Part shown: piece after piece, positions 1 to 9,602 of the stretch
How positions within the stretch are numbered: the stretch's first letter is position 1
How the letters are laid out: each line of letters starts with the position of its first letter
Assembly: GCA_017626405.1 (NCBI GenBank)
Contig: JAGAIS010000001.1
Span: 124,001-188,000 of the forward strand
DNA from: Bacilli bacterium
GTDB lineage: Bacteria; Bacillota_I; Bacilli_A; RF39; UBA660
Length of the DNA: 64,000 nucleotides
Reading direction: 5' to 3'
Translations under genes and position numbers: made by a program
The notes under the pieces: generated by a model
The model's database searches: none
What the model saw: the letters and a program-made list of their open reading frames with translations, nothing else
Told to the model about the DNA's origin: nothing

Positions 1-1177
1 GATATTTAAGCTTATTTATATTTAATAATCCGTAAGTAGATATTACTACTAAGACAAATGAATATAGAAATGAATATCGATAAGGCAAATCATTTGGTAC
101 ATGAAATGCATGTAGAATATAATCTAGTCCTGGATTAAAGAATGCAAATATAAAGAAACCGAGAATACATAAATAGCAAAGTTTATTCTTAATTGGTATA
201 TCTAAATTGATTAAATAGACGAATAATAGTGCAACTGATAATATTCCACACGATATATTTGGACTTGTTATCTCATCTGATGCAAATACTGTGGTCGATA
301 CTCCAGTCAAATGCGATTTTAAATAGTCTATTAATTCGAAGTCATAGTATTGACTAGTTGGGAAAGTACCTCCCGTTGCTGAAATAGATTGCATAGAAGA
401 TGCCATTGGAAGTAGTAAAAATGCACCAAGCATTCCAGCAAGTAGTGATGAAGTTCCAAACATAAAACATTTGATTAGTGTATCTTTTGTAACAAATTTC
501 CAATTTTTAATACTAAATTTAGTTTTATATAGGTTATAGAAAATAAAATATAGAACTGAATAAATACATATCATATAACCTATAAAGTAATTTGCTAGTA
601 ACATTATTGCAAGAGAGAAAGTATATAACTTCCATTTTTTCTTATTTACGATATTTTCTATACCTAGAGTAATAAGAGGAAGAAATACCATTCCATCCAA
701 CCACATTATATTCCAATAATAAGCTGAGAAGTAAGCTTGAAATGCATATATTATACCCATTGGAATTAATATAGAACTCTTAGTATTAAATTTTTTACTT
801 AAGTAATAGACCATGGTAACTGAAGAAGCGACAGCTTTTAAACCTATTATATATGAATAACTTGTAATAAGTAGATTTCGCGGAAATAAAAACATAATTA
901 CATTAAATGGACTAGAAAGATAATTAAGTAAGTTTCTAAAAATTGGAAGCCCCGATGCCATATTAAAAGAATATACTAATCCTTCACAAGATTTAATTCG
1001 GTCATAAAATTCTGCTAACATTGGTCCATATTGATGATAAAAATCGACACATAATAACGAATTAGTTCCGAAAGGAGTAACATTATTAAGTTTATATAGA
1101 ATTCCAATAATTGCACAACTTATAATGAATGTTAATACGTATAATTTGTTTGATAATATTTTCTTTAAATACTTCAT
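1..1177 (-). CDS. yfhO: YfhO-family membrane protein, C-terminus outside window
   Basis: An open frame of 392 codons runs from an ATG at 1177, preceded by AGGTGA, leftward off the window edge, so the C-terminus is missing. The product starts MKYLKKILSNKLYVLTF, has a DFYHQYGPM stretch near residue 50 and then repeated hydrophobic helices. This matches the YfhO family of large multi-spanning proteins (about 850 residues), implicated in glycosylation of lipoteichoic acid and related GT-C-type sugar transfer. It is divergent from typA. Family assignment rests on overall pattern and the early acidic/aromatic loop; the substrate cannot be told. Confidence 0.72.
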   Translation of the reverse strand, partial: MKYLKKILSNKLYVLTFIISCAIIGILYKLNNVTPFGTNSLLCVDFYHQYGPMLAEFYDRIKSCEGLVYSFNMASGLPIFRNLLNYLSSPFNVIMFLFPRNLLITSYSYIIGLKAVASSVTMVYYLSKKFNTKSSILIPMGIIYAFQAYFSAYYWNIMWLDGMVFLPLITLGIENIVNKKKWKLYTFSLAIMLLANYFIGYMICIYSVLYFIFYNLYKTKFSIKNWKFVTKDTLIKCFMFGTSSLLAGMLGAFLLLPMASSMQSISATGGTFPTSQYYDFELIDYLKSHLTGVSTTVFASDEITSPNISCGILSVALLFVYLINLDIPIKNKLCYLCILGFFIFAFFNPGLDYILHAFHVPNDLPYRYSFLYSFVLVVISTYGLLNINKLKY

Positions 1178-1194
1178 TTATTTCACCTAAATAT

Positions 1195-1200
1195 ATTATA
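1195..1200 (-). promoter_or_regulatory. -10 box for yfhO-like gene
   Basis: The minus strand reads TGTATAATATATT about 20 bases upstream of the AGGTGA site. TATAAT is a consensus -10. No clear -35 is visible. Confidence 0.45.
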
Positions 1201-1300
1201 CATTAATTAAATAAATATAAGAAGATGTAATTTTATATTGTATATATGATATTTAAATCTATCTTTGGATAATTATAATTGACAAATGATACTAAAAAAG

Positions 1301-1329
1301 TTGCAAAAAAGCCCTAAATGTAGTAATAT
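1301..1329 (+). promoter_or_regulatory. Promoter of typA
   Basis: TTGCAA (1301-1306) and TAATAT (1324-1329) are separated by exactly 17 bases and lie 30 bases before the typA start, giving a predicted transcript start near 1336. Confidence 0.5.
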
Positions 1330-1358
1330 TTAGTAGTTATTAAAAAGGAGTGGAGTTT

Positions 1359-3167
1359 ATGGATAAAATTATAAACATAGCTGTAGTAGCTCACGTTGAT
1401 GCTGGTAAGAGTACATTAGTTGATGCCCTTTTACAACAAAATGGAGTATTCGACAGTCATGCAGAAGTTGTAGAACAAGTAATGGATTCCAATGATATTG
1501 AAAGAGAGAGAGGAATAACTATTTATTCTAAGAACTGTGCAATTAGATATAAAGATTATAAGATCAATATAGTAGATACGCCAGGACATGCTGATTTCTC
1601 ATCAGAAGTAGAAAGAGTTATTAGAACTGTTGATACTGTTATATTGTTAGTAGATTCAGCTGAAGGTGTAATGCCACAAACTAGATTTGTACTAAAGAAG
1701 GCTTTAGAACAAAATTTAAGACCAATATTATTTATCAATAAAATAGATAAGAAGGATGCTCGTATTCAAGAAGTTGTAGATATGACATTTGATCTATTTG
1801 TCGATTTAAATGCAACTGATGAACAATTAGATTTTCCAATTGTTTATGGTATAGCAAAACAAGGTATTGCTACTTTAGATCCTAATGATATTAGCAATGG
1901 AAATATTACACCTTTACTTGAAACTATCTTAAAACAAGTTGAACCTTATAAGGGTAATGAAAATGATGATTTACAATTACAAATATCTTCTTTAGGATAC
2001 GATGGATATATTGGAAGACTTGGTATTGGACGTGTTAATACTGGTAAGATTAAAGCTGGGGAATTAGTAACTTTAGTTAAGAATAATGGTGAAGAAACTA
2101 GCTTTAAAATTACTAAATTATTTGTAAATGAAGGTTTAGATAAACGCCAAAAGGATGTAGCATATTATGGAGATATTGTTACTATTGCTGGATGTGATCA
2201 TATTTCTATTGGTGATACTATATGTGAACATGGAAAACCTAATCCACTTCCTCCAATCGAGATTGAAAGACCAACATTGTCGATGAACTTCTTAGTAAAT
2301 AATTCGCCATTTGCTGGTAAGAGTGGTAAGTTCTTAACTAGTCGTCATATTAAGGCAAGATTAGATAAAGAACTTGAAACTAATGTAGGATTAGAAGTTG
2401 AAGAACTTCCTGGATCAGATGGATTTAAAGTATCTGGTAGAGGAGAACTTCATCTATCAATTTTACTTGAGAATATGAGAAGAGAGGGATATGAACTATC
2501 TGTATCTAAACCTCAAGTATTATATGAAACTATAGATGGAGTAAAATGTGAACCATTTGAAACAGTTATTATTAATACTCCTAGTGATTTTGCATCAACT
2601 ATTATTAATGATTTACAAGAGAGAAAAGGTTTACTTCTAAGTATGACTACTAGTGAAGATAATTATACTCACTTAGAATTCAGTGCTCCAACTCGTGGTT
2701 TAATTGGTTATCGTTCTTCATTTATTACTAATACTAAGGGCGAAGGAATAATGGTTAGATCCTTTGATTCTTATAAACCTTATGCAGGAGATTTGAGTAC
2801 TCGTAAGAATGGCGTATTAGTATCTATGGAAACTGGTAAAACTTTAGGATATTCTCTATTTAACTTACAAGATAGAGGTCAATTAATCGTTGGACCTGCA
2901 ACTGATGTTTATGTTGGTATGGTAGTTGGTATTCACAATCGTGATAACGATTTAAATGTTAACCCATGCAAGAATAAAGAAATGAGCAACACTCGTAGTA
3001 AAAGTGCAGATGATGCAATTGCATTAGTAAAACCTAAGACATTTACATTAGAAGAAGCTTTAGAATTCATTGAAGATGATGAATATGTTGAAGTAACGCC
3101 TGATGATATTCGCATTAGAAAAAGTATTTTGGATCCTAACGAAAGATTTAGAGTTAATAGAAAGTAG
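1359..3167 (+). CDS. typA: Translational GTPase TypA/BipA
   Basis: Ribosome-associated GTPase of the EF-G-like translation factor superfamily that acts in ribosome assembly and stress adaptation. The product is 602 residues, normal for the family. G1 AHVDAGKS is at residues 11-18, the switch region ERGITIYSKN near 50, G3 DTPGHADF near 72 and NKID near 126, followed by EF-Tu domain II, EF-G-like domains III and V and the TypA-specific C-terminal domain. The start at 1359 is chosen because AAGGAG (1345-1350) sits 8 bases upstream; an upstream GTG at 1350 overlaps that site and is unlikely. Monocistronic, with a terminator overlapping the stop codon. Confidence 0.97.
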   Translation: MDKIINIAVVAHVDAGKSTLVDALLQQNGVFDSHAEVVEQVMDSNDIERERGITIYSKNCAIRYKDYKINIVDTPGHADFSSEVERVIRTVDTVILLVDSAEGVMPQTRFVLKKALEQNLRPILFINKIDKKDARIQEVVDMTFDLFVDLNATDEQLDFPIVYGIAKQGIATLDPNDISNGNITPLLETILKQVEPYKGNENDDLQLQISSLGYDGYIGRLGIGRVNTGKIKAGELVTLVKNNGEETSFKITKLFVNEGLDKRQKDVAYYGDIVTIAGCDHISIGDTICEHGKPNPLPPIEIERPTLSMNFLVNNSPFAGKSGKFLTSRHIKARLDKELETNVGLEVEELPGSDGFKVSGRGELHLSILLENMRREGYELSVSKPQVLYETIDGVKCEPFETVIINTPSDFASTIINDLQERKGLLLSMTTSEDNYTHLEFSAPTRGLIGYRSSFITNTKGEGIMVRSFDSYKPYAGDLSTRKNGVLVSMETGKTLGYSLFNLQDRGQLIVGPATDVYVGMVVGIHNRDNDLNVNPCKNKEMSNTRSKSADDAIALVKPKTFTLEEALEFIEDDEYVEVTPDDIRIRKSILDPNERFRVNRK

Positions 3168-3189
3168 CCGTTGCTATTTTCTTTTTTTA
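3159..3189 (+). terminator. Rho-independent terminator of typA
   Basis: Ten-base stem (3159-3168 with 3173-3182, one G-U pair), loop CGTT, then a T run. It overlaps the last codons of typA. Confidence 0.8.
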
Positions 3190-3264
3190 TTTGTAATAAA
3201 AAAGTTGGATATTTATTAAAAGAATGAAAATTTGTGGTATAGTTTAAATAAGAGGAGAGATTTT

Positions 3265-3789
3265 ATGAGGAAGTTGTATATTAGAGAATCTTTCTTAAAA
3301 GATGTATTATTTAATGAAATAACACAGTTTAGAATAAAATTAATAAATAAAATTGTTATAATTAGTGGAATAAGTTTAAATGTTCTGGCTTTTATATTAT
3401 ATTCATTTACGGGAATTCTTATATTTGATAACTTGAATTCTTTTCTAAAAATTGCAAATATGCTTTCTATTATATCTTTTCTTACTATTAATCATAGAGT
3501 TAGTGTTAATAATTTTAATATTTCTAGAGATATCTCTCAATTAGAAAATGATGAATTATTATCATCTAGTATTAGTGATGTTGAGTTAATCCCCAAGAAT
3601 TTTAAACTTTATGAAAATATACCATTAAAAGCTTTAAAGGGAATATATAGGGATGGAGCTTATGTGTTAATTACTACTTCATTAAATGAATTTGTCATTT
3701 ATGCTGTTGGAGATGAAATCTATTTATTAGAAAGCGATGAAGAGTTAGAAGATGTGAAGTCTTTAAAGTTAAAACAGGATACTATTTAG
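3265..3789 (+). CDS. Hypothetical two-helix membrane protein
   Basis: Not recognised. The product of 174 residues has a short charged N-terminus, two hydrophobic segments (about residues 30-55 and 60-80) and a soluble C-terminal half rich in Glu and Leu, so it is probably an inner-membrane protein with a cytoplasmic domain. The ATG at 3265 is preferred because AGAGGAGAG lies 5-6 bases upstream and the earlier in-frame ATG at 3232 falls inside a likely extended -10 (TGGTATAGT). The last bases overlap the convergent gene ending at 3782. Confidence 0.7.
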   Translation: MRKLYIRESFLKDVLFNEITQFRIKLINKIVIISGISLNVLAFILYSFTGILIFDNLNSFLKIANMLSIISFLTINHRVSVNNFNISRDISQLENDELLSSSISDVELIPKNFKLYENIPLKALKGIYRDGAYVLITTSLNEFVIYAVGDEIYLLESDEELEDVKSLKLKQDTI

Positions 3790-4141
3790 TATTTTTTTCT
3801 ATTTTCTCTAGTCTCTTTATAATATTATTTAACATTTCTTTTATATCATCTATTTCTGTTTCACTTGGTGCTGGAAAATCTTCTAATGGCGGATTATTCA
3901 TATAGGGACTTCCTCCATTTTTGTACTTTTTTGAATTAATGTTAAAAGTATTTCCTTTAGTTGCTTCTTCAATGGTTTGTTGTATTGCTGAATTACATTC
4001 GAGAATTTGACCGATTGTCATAAACCAGTTACCGATGGCATTTTGCTGATTTGCCGTATAGTCGCCAATTAGGGCATAGCCAATAATTAAAGCACTTAGT
4101 GTATACGCTTTAGGATTTAAGTAAATCGGCCTATTTTTCAT
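3782..4141 (-). CDS. Hypothetical 119-residue protein, possibly leaderless
   Basis: Not recognised. The N-terminal half (about residues 10-60) is helical and moderately hydrophobic with Asn/Gln-rich turns; the middle is Gly/Pro/Asn-rich; the last 30 residues form an acidic then basic amphipathic helix. There is no Shine-Dalgarno sequence before the ATG; instead TATAAT ends five bases upstream, which would start the mRNA at or next to the ATG. The upstream fem-like gene is separated by a strong terminator, so it needs its own promoter. Eight bases overlap the convergent 3265 gene. Confidence 0.6.
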   Translation of the reverse strand: MKNRPIYLNPKAYTLSALIIGYALIGDYTANQQNAIGNWFMTIGQILECNSAIQQTIEEATKGNTFNINSKKYKNGGSPYMNNPPLEDFPAPSETEIDDIKEMLNNIIKRLEKIEKNTK

Positions 4142-4146
4142 ACTAA

Positions 4147-4152
4147 ATTATA
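4147..4152 (-). promoter_or_regulatory. -10 box adjacent to ATG (leaderless start)
   Basis: Minus strand TATAAT, then TTAGT, then ATG at 4141. The spacing predicts a transcript starting on or within a base or two of the start codon. Confidence 0.45.
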
Positions 4153-4190
4153 TAAAAAAAGAATAGTATTTATGATTAATACTATTCTTT
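4153..4190 (-). terminator. Terminator of the fem-like gene
   Basis: Perfect 13-base stem (4158-4170 with 4178-4190), 7-base loop, followed on the minus strand by a run of T. It overlaps the stop codon of the gene at 4182. Confidence 0.9.
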
Positions 4191-5417
4191 AGTAAACTCA
4201 TCTTCGATAAAACTCGTCTTAATTAGTTTTTTAAATACGGAATCATTACATATTAAATCGAATTCGCCAATATATTCATATACACTAGGTTTAAAGTTAA
4301 GCTTAAATTCATTTAATCCATGATATGCACTAGTTTCATCAAATACTCCAGTTATTCCATTTAAATCGCAATAGCGGAAGTATGGTTTATATCTTTCAAA
4401 AATTGAATGATATAGGAAATGATTAGGATTTAATGGTCTATATTCATTTCCAAATCCACTCATTACAATATATGTACGAGAAAAATGTTTAATAACTAAA
4501 GCTCCGGCAACAATGACAGTCGGATGTTTCTTTAACCCATTAGTTGCTTCAACTACTTTATCTTTATAAGCTTGAAGTTTTTTGTCAGAATCCATTTTTC
4601 TATTTAAGTATTTTTGTTTAGGATCTCTTTGAATTAAATTATTCCATTCATCATTTCTCGTCTGTTCATTTTCATATTGTTGCTTAACAAAATTTAAATA
4701 TTTATTATAATCAAGTTGAATAAAAACTAAATCAATTGAATTATCTCGATTAAATATGTTATAAAGATTGCGATAATATGTTATAGGTCTTTGTGTTTTT
4801 GTCTTAATAAAATCGTATAGGATATCGATATCTTTAGGAGAACCTACGATTAGAGACATACCCATATTATATCCTTTTCTAATCTTTTTTCGATAGTTTC
4901 TATTTAGTTTATTTACATCATATTCTTTTAGATTAATGTAGGCATTAAATTTAGGAGCCATTAAATCAAATTCTTTTAATTCGACTCTTCTCTTAACATT
5001 TTGGGTTTTTAAATCATCGATAATTCTTACATTTCCATTATATGTCATAACATAATTTTTACTTTTATCAGTTTCACCAATTATTATTTCCGGATTAAAT
5101 TTAACAAAGATATAACCTTTATCTTTATAATATTTTCTAATTAATTCTAAGAATTCATGGAGTATTCTCTGATCATAGTAATTTACCAAGAAGCCTTTTG
5201 GAGCATAACCGTATTTAGTTATACTCTTAATTTTCTTTGTTAGTACTAAAGTTGCGGCAACTATTTTGTTGTTTTCATCGACCATTCCGAGATAGTCGTA
5301 GTTATAATCAAATGAACTCATTACTATTGCATACTTAGATGTCTGACAATAACTGCTAAGTGGATGATATTTAGCAAATTCATCAAATTGTTGATAAGAT
5401 AATTCTACAATCCTCAT
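4182..5417 (-). CDS. FemABX-family aminoacyltransferase
   Basis: Probable peptidyltransferase adding amino acids from aminoacyl-tRNA to the peptidoglycan stem peptide (FemABX/MurM family, GNAT-like fold, cytoplasmic). The 411-residue product opens with the family pattern of a short beta-rich segment ending SSYCQTSKYAIVM, has a central helical part (about residues 235-290) rich in Glu, Lys and Gln that matches the tRNA-binding coiled-coil arm of FemA, and ends with a second acyltransferase lobe. The ATG at 5417 has AGGAGTG upstream. Alone in its transcription unit. The amino acid added cannot be predicted. It implies a cell wall. Confidence 0.85.
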   Translation of the reverse strand: MRIVELSYQQFDEFAKYHPLSSYCQTSKYAIVMSSFDYNYDYLGMVDENNKIVAATLVLTKKIKSITKYGYAPKGFLVNYYDQRILHEFLELIRKYYKDKGYIFVKFNPEIIIGETDKSKNYVMTYNGNVRIIDDLKTQNVKRRVELKEFDLMAPKFNAYINLKEYDVNKLNRNYRKKIRKGYNMGMSLIVGSPKDIDILYDFIKTKTQRPITYYRNLYNIFNRDNSIDLVFIQLDYNKYLNFVKQQYENEQTRNDEWNNLIQRDPKQKYLNRKMDSDKKLQAYKDKVVEATNGLKKHPTVIVAGALVIKHFSRTYIVMSGFGNEYRPLNPNHFLYHSIFERYKPYFRYCDLNGITGVFDETSAYHGLNEFKLNFKPSVYEYIGEFDLICNDSVFKKLIKTSFIEDEFTKE

Positions 5418-5438
5418 AGCCAACACTCCTATGTTATG

Positions 5439-5447
5439 ATTATACCA
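5439..5447 (-). promoter_or_regulatory. Extended -10 promoter of fem-like gene
   Basis: Minus strand TGGTATAAT, a perfect extended -10, 21 bases before the start codon. Confidence 0.7.
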
Positions 5448-5599
5448 TAAAATTATAATATTATGAAGATAAATAATTACTTGAAATAAATTAACATCTA
5501 ATTTATACTATATATAGTTTTTTAATTTAAGTTTTGTTGATATTTTCTTGATATCTGACATAACTTATGTTAAATTAATAGGGAAATTAGGTGATAATT

Positions 5600-5815
5600 A
5601 TGGAAACAGCTTTAATAGTTATATCAGTTTTAATTATTGCGCTTGTTCTATTACAAAGTAATAAAGCTCAATCGGGTGGTCAAATAATTAGTGGTGGTAA
5701 TGCCGAGTTATTTCAACATCAAAAAGAAAGAGGAGCAGAATTACTAGTAAGTAGACTAACGTTAATATTAGGAATTGCATTCTTTATTTTAGCATTAGTA
5801 CTATATTTGAAGTAA
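5600..5815 (+). CDS. secG: Preprotein translocase subunit SecG
   Basis: Small integral subunit of the SecYEG channel. The product has 71 residues, usual for Gram-positive SecG, with two membrane helices (about 3-20 and 50-68) joined by a Gly-rich loop containing SGGQIISGGNAELF, and the typical VLLQSNK at the end of the first helix. ATG at 5600 follows AGGTGA; a GTG at 5591 lies inside that site. A strong terminator follows, so it is not transcribed far into rnr, though secG-rnr-smpB adjacency is a common Bacillota arrangement. Confidence 0.92.
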   Translation: METALIVISVLIIALVLLQSNKAQSGGQIISGGNAELFQHQKERGAELLVSRLTLILGIAFFILALVLYLK

Positions 5816-5823
5816 AAGTCAAG

Positions 5824-5853
5824 GCAGTATTTACAATAAATACTGCTTTTTTT
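5824..5853 (+). terminator. Terminator of secG
   Basis: Perfect 9-base stem GCAGTATTT (5824-5832) with 5838-5846, loop ACAAT, then seven T. Confidence 0.92.
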
Positions 5854-5919
5854 GTGAAGTAATATGAGAGTTAATAGACTAATAAGAAAATTGTTGATAA
5901 AATTATTATGGTGAATAAT

Positions 5920-8088
5920 ATGAGGGATAAAATACTAAAATTATTAGAAAATAGTTTTGATGCTATGGACTTAATGACAATTGCAGATAAGCTTAATATT
6001 ACTTCAGTAGAAGATATTGAAAATTTAAAATTTGAGTTAGAAGTATTAGTTAATGATTTAACTGTTTATTTGACTAAGAAAGATAAATATATTTTATATA
6101 CTAAATGTCCTAATTTTAGAAAGGGACGAATTCAATTAAATAAAGCTGGAAATGGGTTTGTTTTATTAGATCCTGAAGATGATTTATTTGTACCTCGCGA
6201 GTCTTTAAATTATGCATTAGATGGAGATTTTGTATTGGTAGAGATATTGACTAGTGAAACTGGTAAAAAAGAGGGAAGAGTAATAAAAATTCTCGAAAGA
6301 GATCTAAAGAATATTGTTGGTATAATTAAGACTAAAAATAGTGAACTTTACTTTGAACCAATAAAGAAAGATTTAAATATTAATTTAACTGTTGATGCTC
6401 TCAGTTTAAAGTCTTGTGTAGATGGTGAAATAGTTGTTGCAACACTTACTGATGATTTAGGAAAAAACAGATATATTGCAGAAATAAGTCAACATATTTG
6501 CCATAAAGATGATGCTAAAGAAGATATATTGACGATTGCTGCCAAATATGAAATATATGATAAGTTTCCCGAAGAAGCTTTAAAACAAGCAGAATCTTTA
6601 CCAAATGAAGTAACGGATGAATCATTAGAAAGTGAACTAAAGAAACGTGTTGATTTAAGAGAAAAAACAATATTTACGATAGATGGTGCAGATACTAAAG
6701 ATATCGATGATGCAATCTCTTTGGAAATTGTTGATGGCATATATAATTTAATAGTTTCAATTGCCGATGTTTCCTATTATGTTACGGAAGGATCTCCTCT
6801 CGATCAGGAAGCTCTAAGAAGAGGTACGTCTTCTTACTTAGCTGATGCAGTTATACCAATGCTACCTCATAAATTATCTAATGGTATATGTTCTTTAAAT
6901 CCGGGAGTAATTAGATATGCTCTATCATGCGATATGAAGATAGATAGTAGAGGTCATGTAATAGATTCAAATATTTATCCTTCAGTTATTAAATCGCGAA
7001 AAAAGATGACATATAAGGATGTAAATAGTATCTTAAATGATGATATAATTCCCGATGGATATGAACCTTTTGCTGAAAATTTAAAGAAAATGCAAGAACT
7101 TGCTCATATTATTAGAAATGAGAGAAATGAACGAGGAGGTTCCAACTTTGAAACTGTCGAAGCAAAAATTGTATGTGATGAAAATGGAAAAGCAATAGAT
7201 ATTTTAAGAAGAATACAAGATGAAGGAGAAAAAATGATTGAAGACTTCATGGTTATTGCAAATGAAACTGTTTCAAGTACCCTTGAGCGTATGGAACTTC
7301 CTTGTGTATATCGTGTTCATGATATTCCAAAACCTGAGAGAATTCAGAGTTTCCTAACGTTCTTAAGTAGTGCAGGATATCATATTGTAGGTAAATTCAA
7401 TAATATTACTAGACCTAAGATGTTCCAAAGATTACTTGATCAAATATCAGAACAGGGAGATGAGGCAGGTATTATTAATGCATTTGCTGTAAGAGCTATG
7501 AATAAAGCATTCTACAGTCCAGAAAATATTGGACACTTTGGACTTGCAAGTCGTGCTTATTCCCATTTTACGAGCCCTATTAGACGATATCCAGATCTTA
7601 TGTTACATAGATTAATTAGAACATTCTTAATAGATGGACATATGGACAATACAACAATTGACTATTATAATAGTAACTTACCAGCTATATGTGAACAATC
7701 ATCAGAGAGAGAAGTAGCTGCTGTTGAATGTGAAAGAGAAGTAGTAAAAGTTAAATCTGCTGAATATATGGAATCGCATATAGGTGAAGAGTATGATGCT
7801 TTTGTATCTGGAGTATTAAAAAGAGGATTCTTTGTTCAAACATCCAATTTAGTAGAAGGATTAGTAAGTGTCGATTCTTTAAAAGGAGATTATTTTGTTT
7901 TCGATGAAGAAAGACAGGCCTTAATTGGAGAAAATTCAAAAAAATCATTTACAATTGGTACTAAAGTTAAAGTAAAATGTATTGGTGCTAACAAAGCATT
8001 GGGAGAAATTGATTTTGAATTATTGAATGTTGAATTTAAGAGCAAAAATAAAGAAGATAAGAAAAAATTTAAAAAACATAAAAAATAG
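5920..8088 (+). CDS. rnr: Ribonuclease R
   Basis: Processive 3'-5' exoribonuclease that degrades structured RNA and helps trans-translation decay tagged mRNAs. The 722-residue product has an N-terminal winged-helix and cold-shock (OB) region, an RNB domain with the catalytic metal-binding motif [11 protein letters not shown] near residue 260, the second RNB signature SPIRRYPDL near 550, and an S1 domain (about 620-700) followed by a Lys-rich tail. ATG 5920 is chosen because GGTGA lies 5 bases upstream; ATG 5908 overlaps it. smpB follows after 13 bases, a functional pairing because RNase R and SmpB act together in trans-translation. Confidence 0.95.
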   Translation: MRDKILKLLENSFDAMDLMTIADKLNITSVEDIENLKFELEVLVNDLTVYLTKKDKYILYTKCPNFRKGRIQLNKAGNGFVLLDPEDDLFVPRESLNYALDGDFVLVEILTSETGKKEGRVIKILERDLKNIVGIIKTKNSELYFEPIKKDLNINLTVDALSLKSCVDGEIVVATLTDDLGKNRYIAEISQHICHKDDAKEDILTIAAKYEIYDKFPEEALKQAESLPNEVTDESLESELKKRVDLREKTIFTIDGADTKDIDDAISLEIVDGIYNLIVSIADVSYYVTEGSPLDQEALRRGTSSYLADAVIPMLPHKLSNGICSLNPGVIRYALSCDMKIDSRGHVIDSNIYPSVIKSRKKMTYKDVNSILNDDIIPDGYEPFAENLKKMQELAHIIRNERNERGGSNFETVEAKIVCDENGKAIDILRRIQDEGEKMIEDFMVIANETVSSTLERMELPCVYRVHDIPKPERIQSFLTFLSSAGYHIVGKFNNITRPKMFQRLLDQISEQGDEAGIINAFAVRAMNKAFYSPENIGHFGLASRAYSHFTSPIRRYPDLMLHRLIRTFLIDGHMDNTTIDYYNSNLPAICEQSSEREVAAVECEREVVKVKSAEYMESHIGEEYDAFVSGVLKRGFFVQTSNLVEGLVSVDSLKGDYFVFDEERQALIGENSKKSFTIGTKVKVKCIGANKALGEIDFELLNVEFKSKNKEDKKKFKKHKK

Positions 8089-8101
8089 TGGGTGTATTGG
8101 T

Positions 8102-8533
8102 ATGATAGAGATTAAGAATAAAAAAGCTTACTTTGATTACTTTGTATTAGAGGAAATTGAAGCTGGTATAGTTCTTACGGGAACCGAGATTAAATCGATA
8201 AGAAAGGGAAGTGCTGCCCTAAAAGATACTTATGCAAGAATTAAGAATAATGAAGTATATGTAATAAACATGTATATTGCACCTTATGAAGAAGGGAATA
8301 GATTTAATCATGAAGAGAGAAGAGAGAGAAAACTATTACTACATAAAAAAAAGATAAAAAAACTAAATGTAGAAATAAAAGAAAATGGATATTCTCTAGT
8401 TCCCTTGAAATTATATTTTAAAGGAGATAAAGCAAAAATTACTCTAGGATTGTGTAAGGGGAAAAAATTATATGACAAGAGAGAAACTATAAAAAAGCGC
8501 GATTTAGAGCGCGAGAATAAAAGTACTTATTAA
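8102..8533 (+). CDS. smpB: SsrA-binding protein SmpB
   Basis: tmRNA-binding protein needed for trans-translation on stalled ribosomes. The 143-residue product carries the characteristic [18 protein letters not shown] and the C-terminal basic tail [13 protein letters not shown] that enters the mRNA channel. Start at 8102 gives the normal length; its ribosome site (GGGTGT) is weak and translation is probably coupled to rnr. No tmRNA gene was recognised in the window. The last codons form part of the terminator. Confidence 0.96.
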   Translation: MIEIKNKKAYFDYFVLEEIEAGIVLTGTEIKSIRKGSAALKDTYARIKNNEVYVINMYIAPYEEGNRFNHEERRERKLLLHKKKIKKLNVEIKENGYSLVPLKLYFKGDKAKITLGLCKGKKLYDKRETIKKRDLERENKSTY

Positions 8534-8549
8534 AAAAGTACTTTTTTTA
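8519..8549 (+). terminator. Terminator of rnr-smpB
   Basis: Perfect 10-base stem AAAAGTACTT (8519-8528) with 8536-8545, followed by T residues; overlaps the smpB stop. Confidence 0.88.
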
Positions 8550-8631
8550 TATTTCATACTATAATTCGACAAAAAGTGCATATTTTATTTGTTAAGATAG
8601 TCTCGTAAGTTTTAAGAAAAGAGGTGTAGAT

Positions 8632-8847
8632 ATGACTGGAAAAGTTAAATGGTTCAATAATGAAAAGGGTTATGGATTCATTGAATGCTCTAATTTGGAT
8701 GATATCTTTGTTCATTATTCAGCAATTAAATGTGAAGGTTATAAGACATTATCTGCAGGTGATGTTGTATCTTTCAAGTTAGTTGAAACTGTTAAGGGAC
8801 TTCAAGCAATTGATGTAACAACTTGTGGAATCGTTTATTCTTCATAA
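8632..8847 (+). CDS. csp: Cold-shock domain protein
   Basis: Single OB-fold nucleic acid chaperone of the CspA family, 71 residues. RNP1 (KGYGFI, residues 13-18) and RNP2 (DIFVHY, near 26-31) are intact, so RNA binding is expected. Starts at ATG 8632 with AAGAGGTG upstream. It is flanked by the smpB terminator and the hpf promoter, so it is a single-gene unit with about 80 bases upstream in which I see no convincing cold-shock leader structure. Confidence 0.93.
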   Translation: MTGKVKWFNNEKGYGFIECSNLDDIFVHYSAIKCEGYKTLSAGDVVSFKLVETVKGLQAIDVTTCGIVYSS

Positions 8848-8874
8848 ATAATTCTTTAAAAGTTCATAATTCCT

Positions 8875-8883
8875 TGCTATAAT
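8875..8883 (+). promoter_or_regulatory. Extended -10 promoter of hpf
   Basis: TGCTATAAT, a perfect extended -10, ends 20 bases before the hpf start. Confidence 0.7.
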
Positions 8884-8903
8884 ATAATTAGGAAGGTGAT
8901 ACC

Positions 8904-9434
8904 ATGAATATTAATATTCGAGGAGATAGAATTGAGATTACTGACTCCATTAAAACTTATGTTAAAGATAAGTTAGAAAGATTGGAAAAATACTTTGATG
9001 AGCCAAATTCAATAGATGCTCATGTGTTAGTTAAAGTAAGTAATGGAATGCAAATAATCGAGATTACTATTCCAACAAATAAGTATACTTTAAGAGCTGA
9101 AGAGAAGAATGTTGATTTATATGCTGCAATTGATTTAGTTATTGATGTATTAGAAAGACAAATAAGAAAAAATAAGACTAAATTAAATAGACATAGATCA
9201 ATCGAACCAAGTGGTTTTGTATTTATGGAAGAAAATGATGAAGAGTATACAAGTGATGCTACAATAGTAAAGAGAAAAAATATTGAAACAAAACCAATGG
9301 ATGAAGAAGAAGCAATATTACAAATGGAATTATTAGGACATGATTTCTTTGTATTTAAAAATATTGATGAGGAATGTATTTCTGTATTATATAAGAGAAA
9401 AGATGGAAACTACGGAATCATCAATAGTAAATAA
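8904..9434 (+). CDS. hpf: Long ribosome hibernation promoting factor
   Basis: Binds 30S subunits and dimerises 70S ribosomes to 100S particles in stationary phase. The 176-residue product is the long form: an N-terminal S30AE domain (about 1-100, starting MNINIRGDRIEITDSIK), a linker, and a C-terminal dimerisation domain (about 128-176) containing EEAILQMELLGHDFFVF and YKRKDGNYGII. AGGAAGGTGATACC precedes the ATG. Own promoter and terminator; placed directly before secA as in many Bacillota. Confidence 0.95.
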   Translation: MNINIRGDRIEITDSIKTYVKDKLERLEKYFDEPNSIDAHVLVKVSNGMQIIEITIPTNKYTLRAEEKNVDLYAAIDLVIDVLERQIRKNKTKLNRHRSIEPSGFVFMEENDEEYTSDATIVKRKNIETKPMDEEEAILQMELLGHDFFVFKNIDEECISVLYKRKDGNYGIINSK

Positions 9435-9453
9435 TTATTTTTGTTAAATTTCT

Positions 9454-9479
9454 AAGCACATTTTTGATGTGCTTTTTTA
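9454..9479 (+). terminator. Terminator of hpf
   Basis: Perfect 8-base stem AAGCACAT (9454-9461) with ATGTGCTT (9467-9474), then T residues. Confidence 0.9.
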
Positions 9480-9558
9480 ATTTTTATTATATAATAGATA
9501 TTATCGTGCTTAAATAATCATTTATTTTGCTAATTTTTAGTGAAAAAATGGGGATTTA

Positions 9559-9567
9559 TGGTATAAT
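9559..9567 (+). promoter_or_regulatory. Extended -10 promoter of secA
   Basis: TGGTATAAT, 36 bases before the secA ATG. Confidence 0.7.
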
Positions 9568-9602
9568 AATTTTAGTGCTAAAATTTTTAGGGAGGCGTTA
9601 TT

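Noticed and set aside
8500-8520. GCGC hairpin near the smpB 3' end
   Set aside because: It falls in codons for the conserved basic SmpB tail and is explained by coding.
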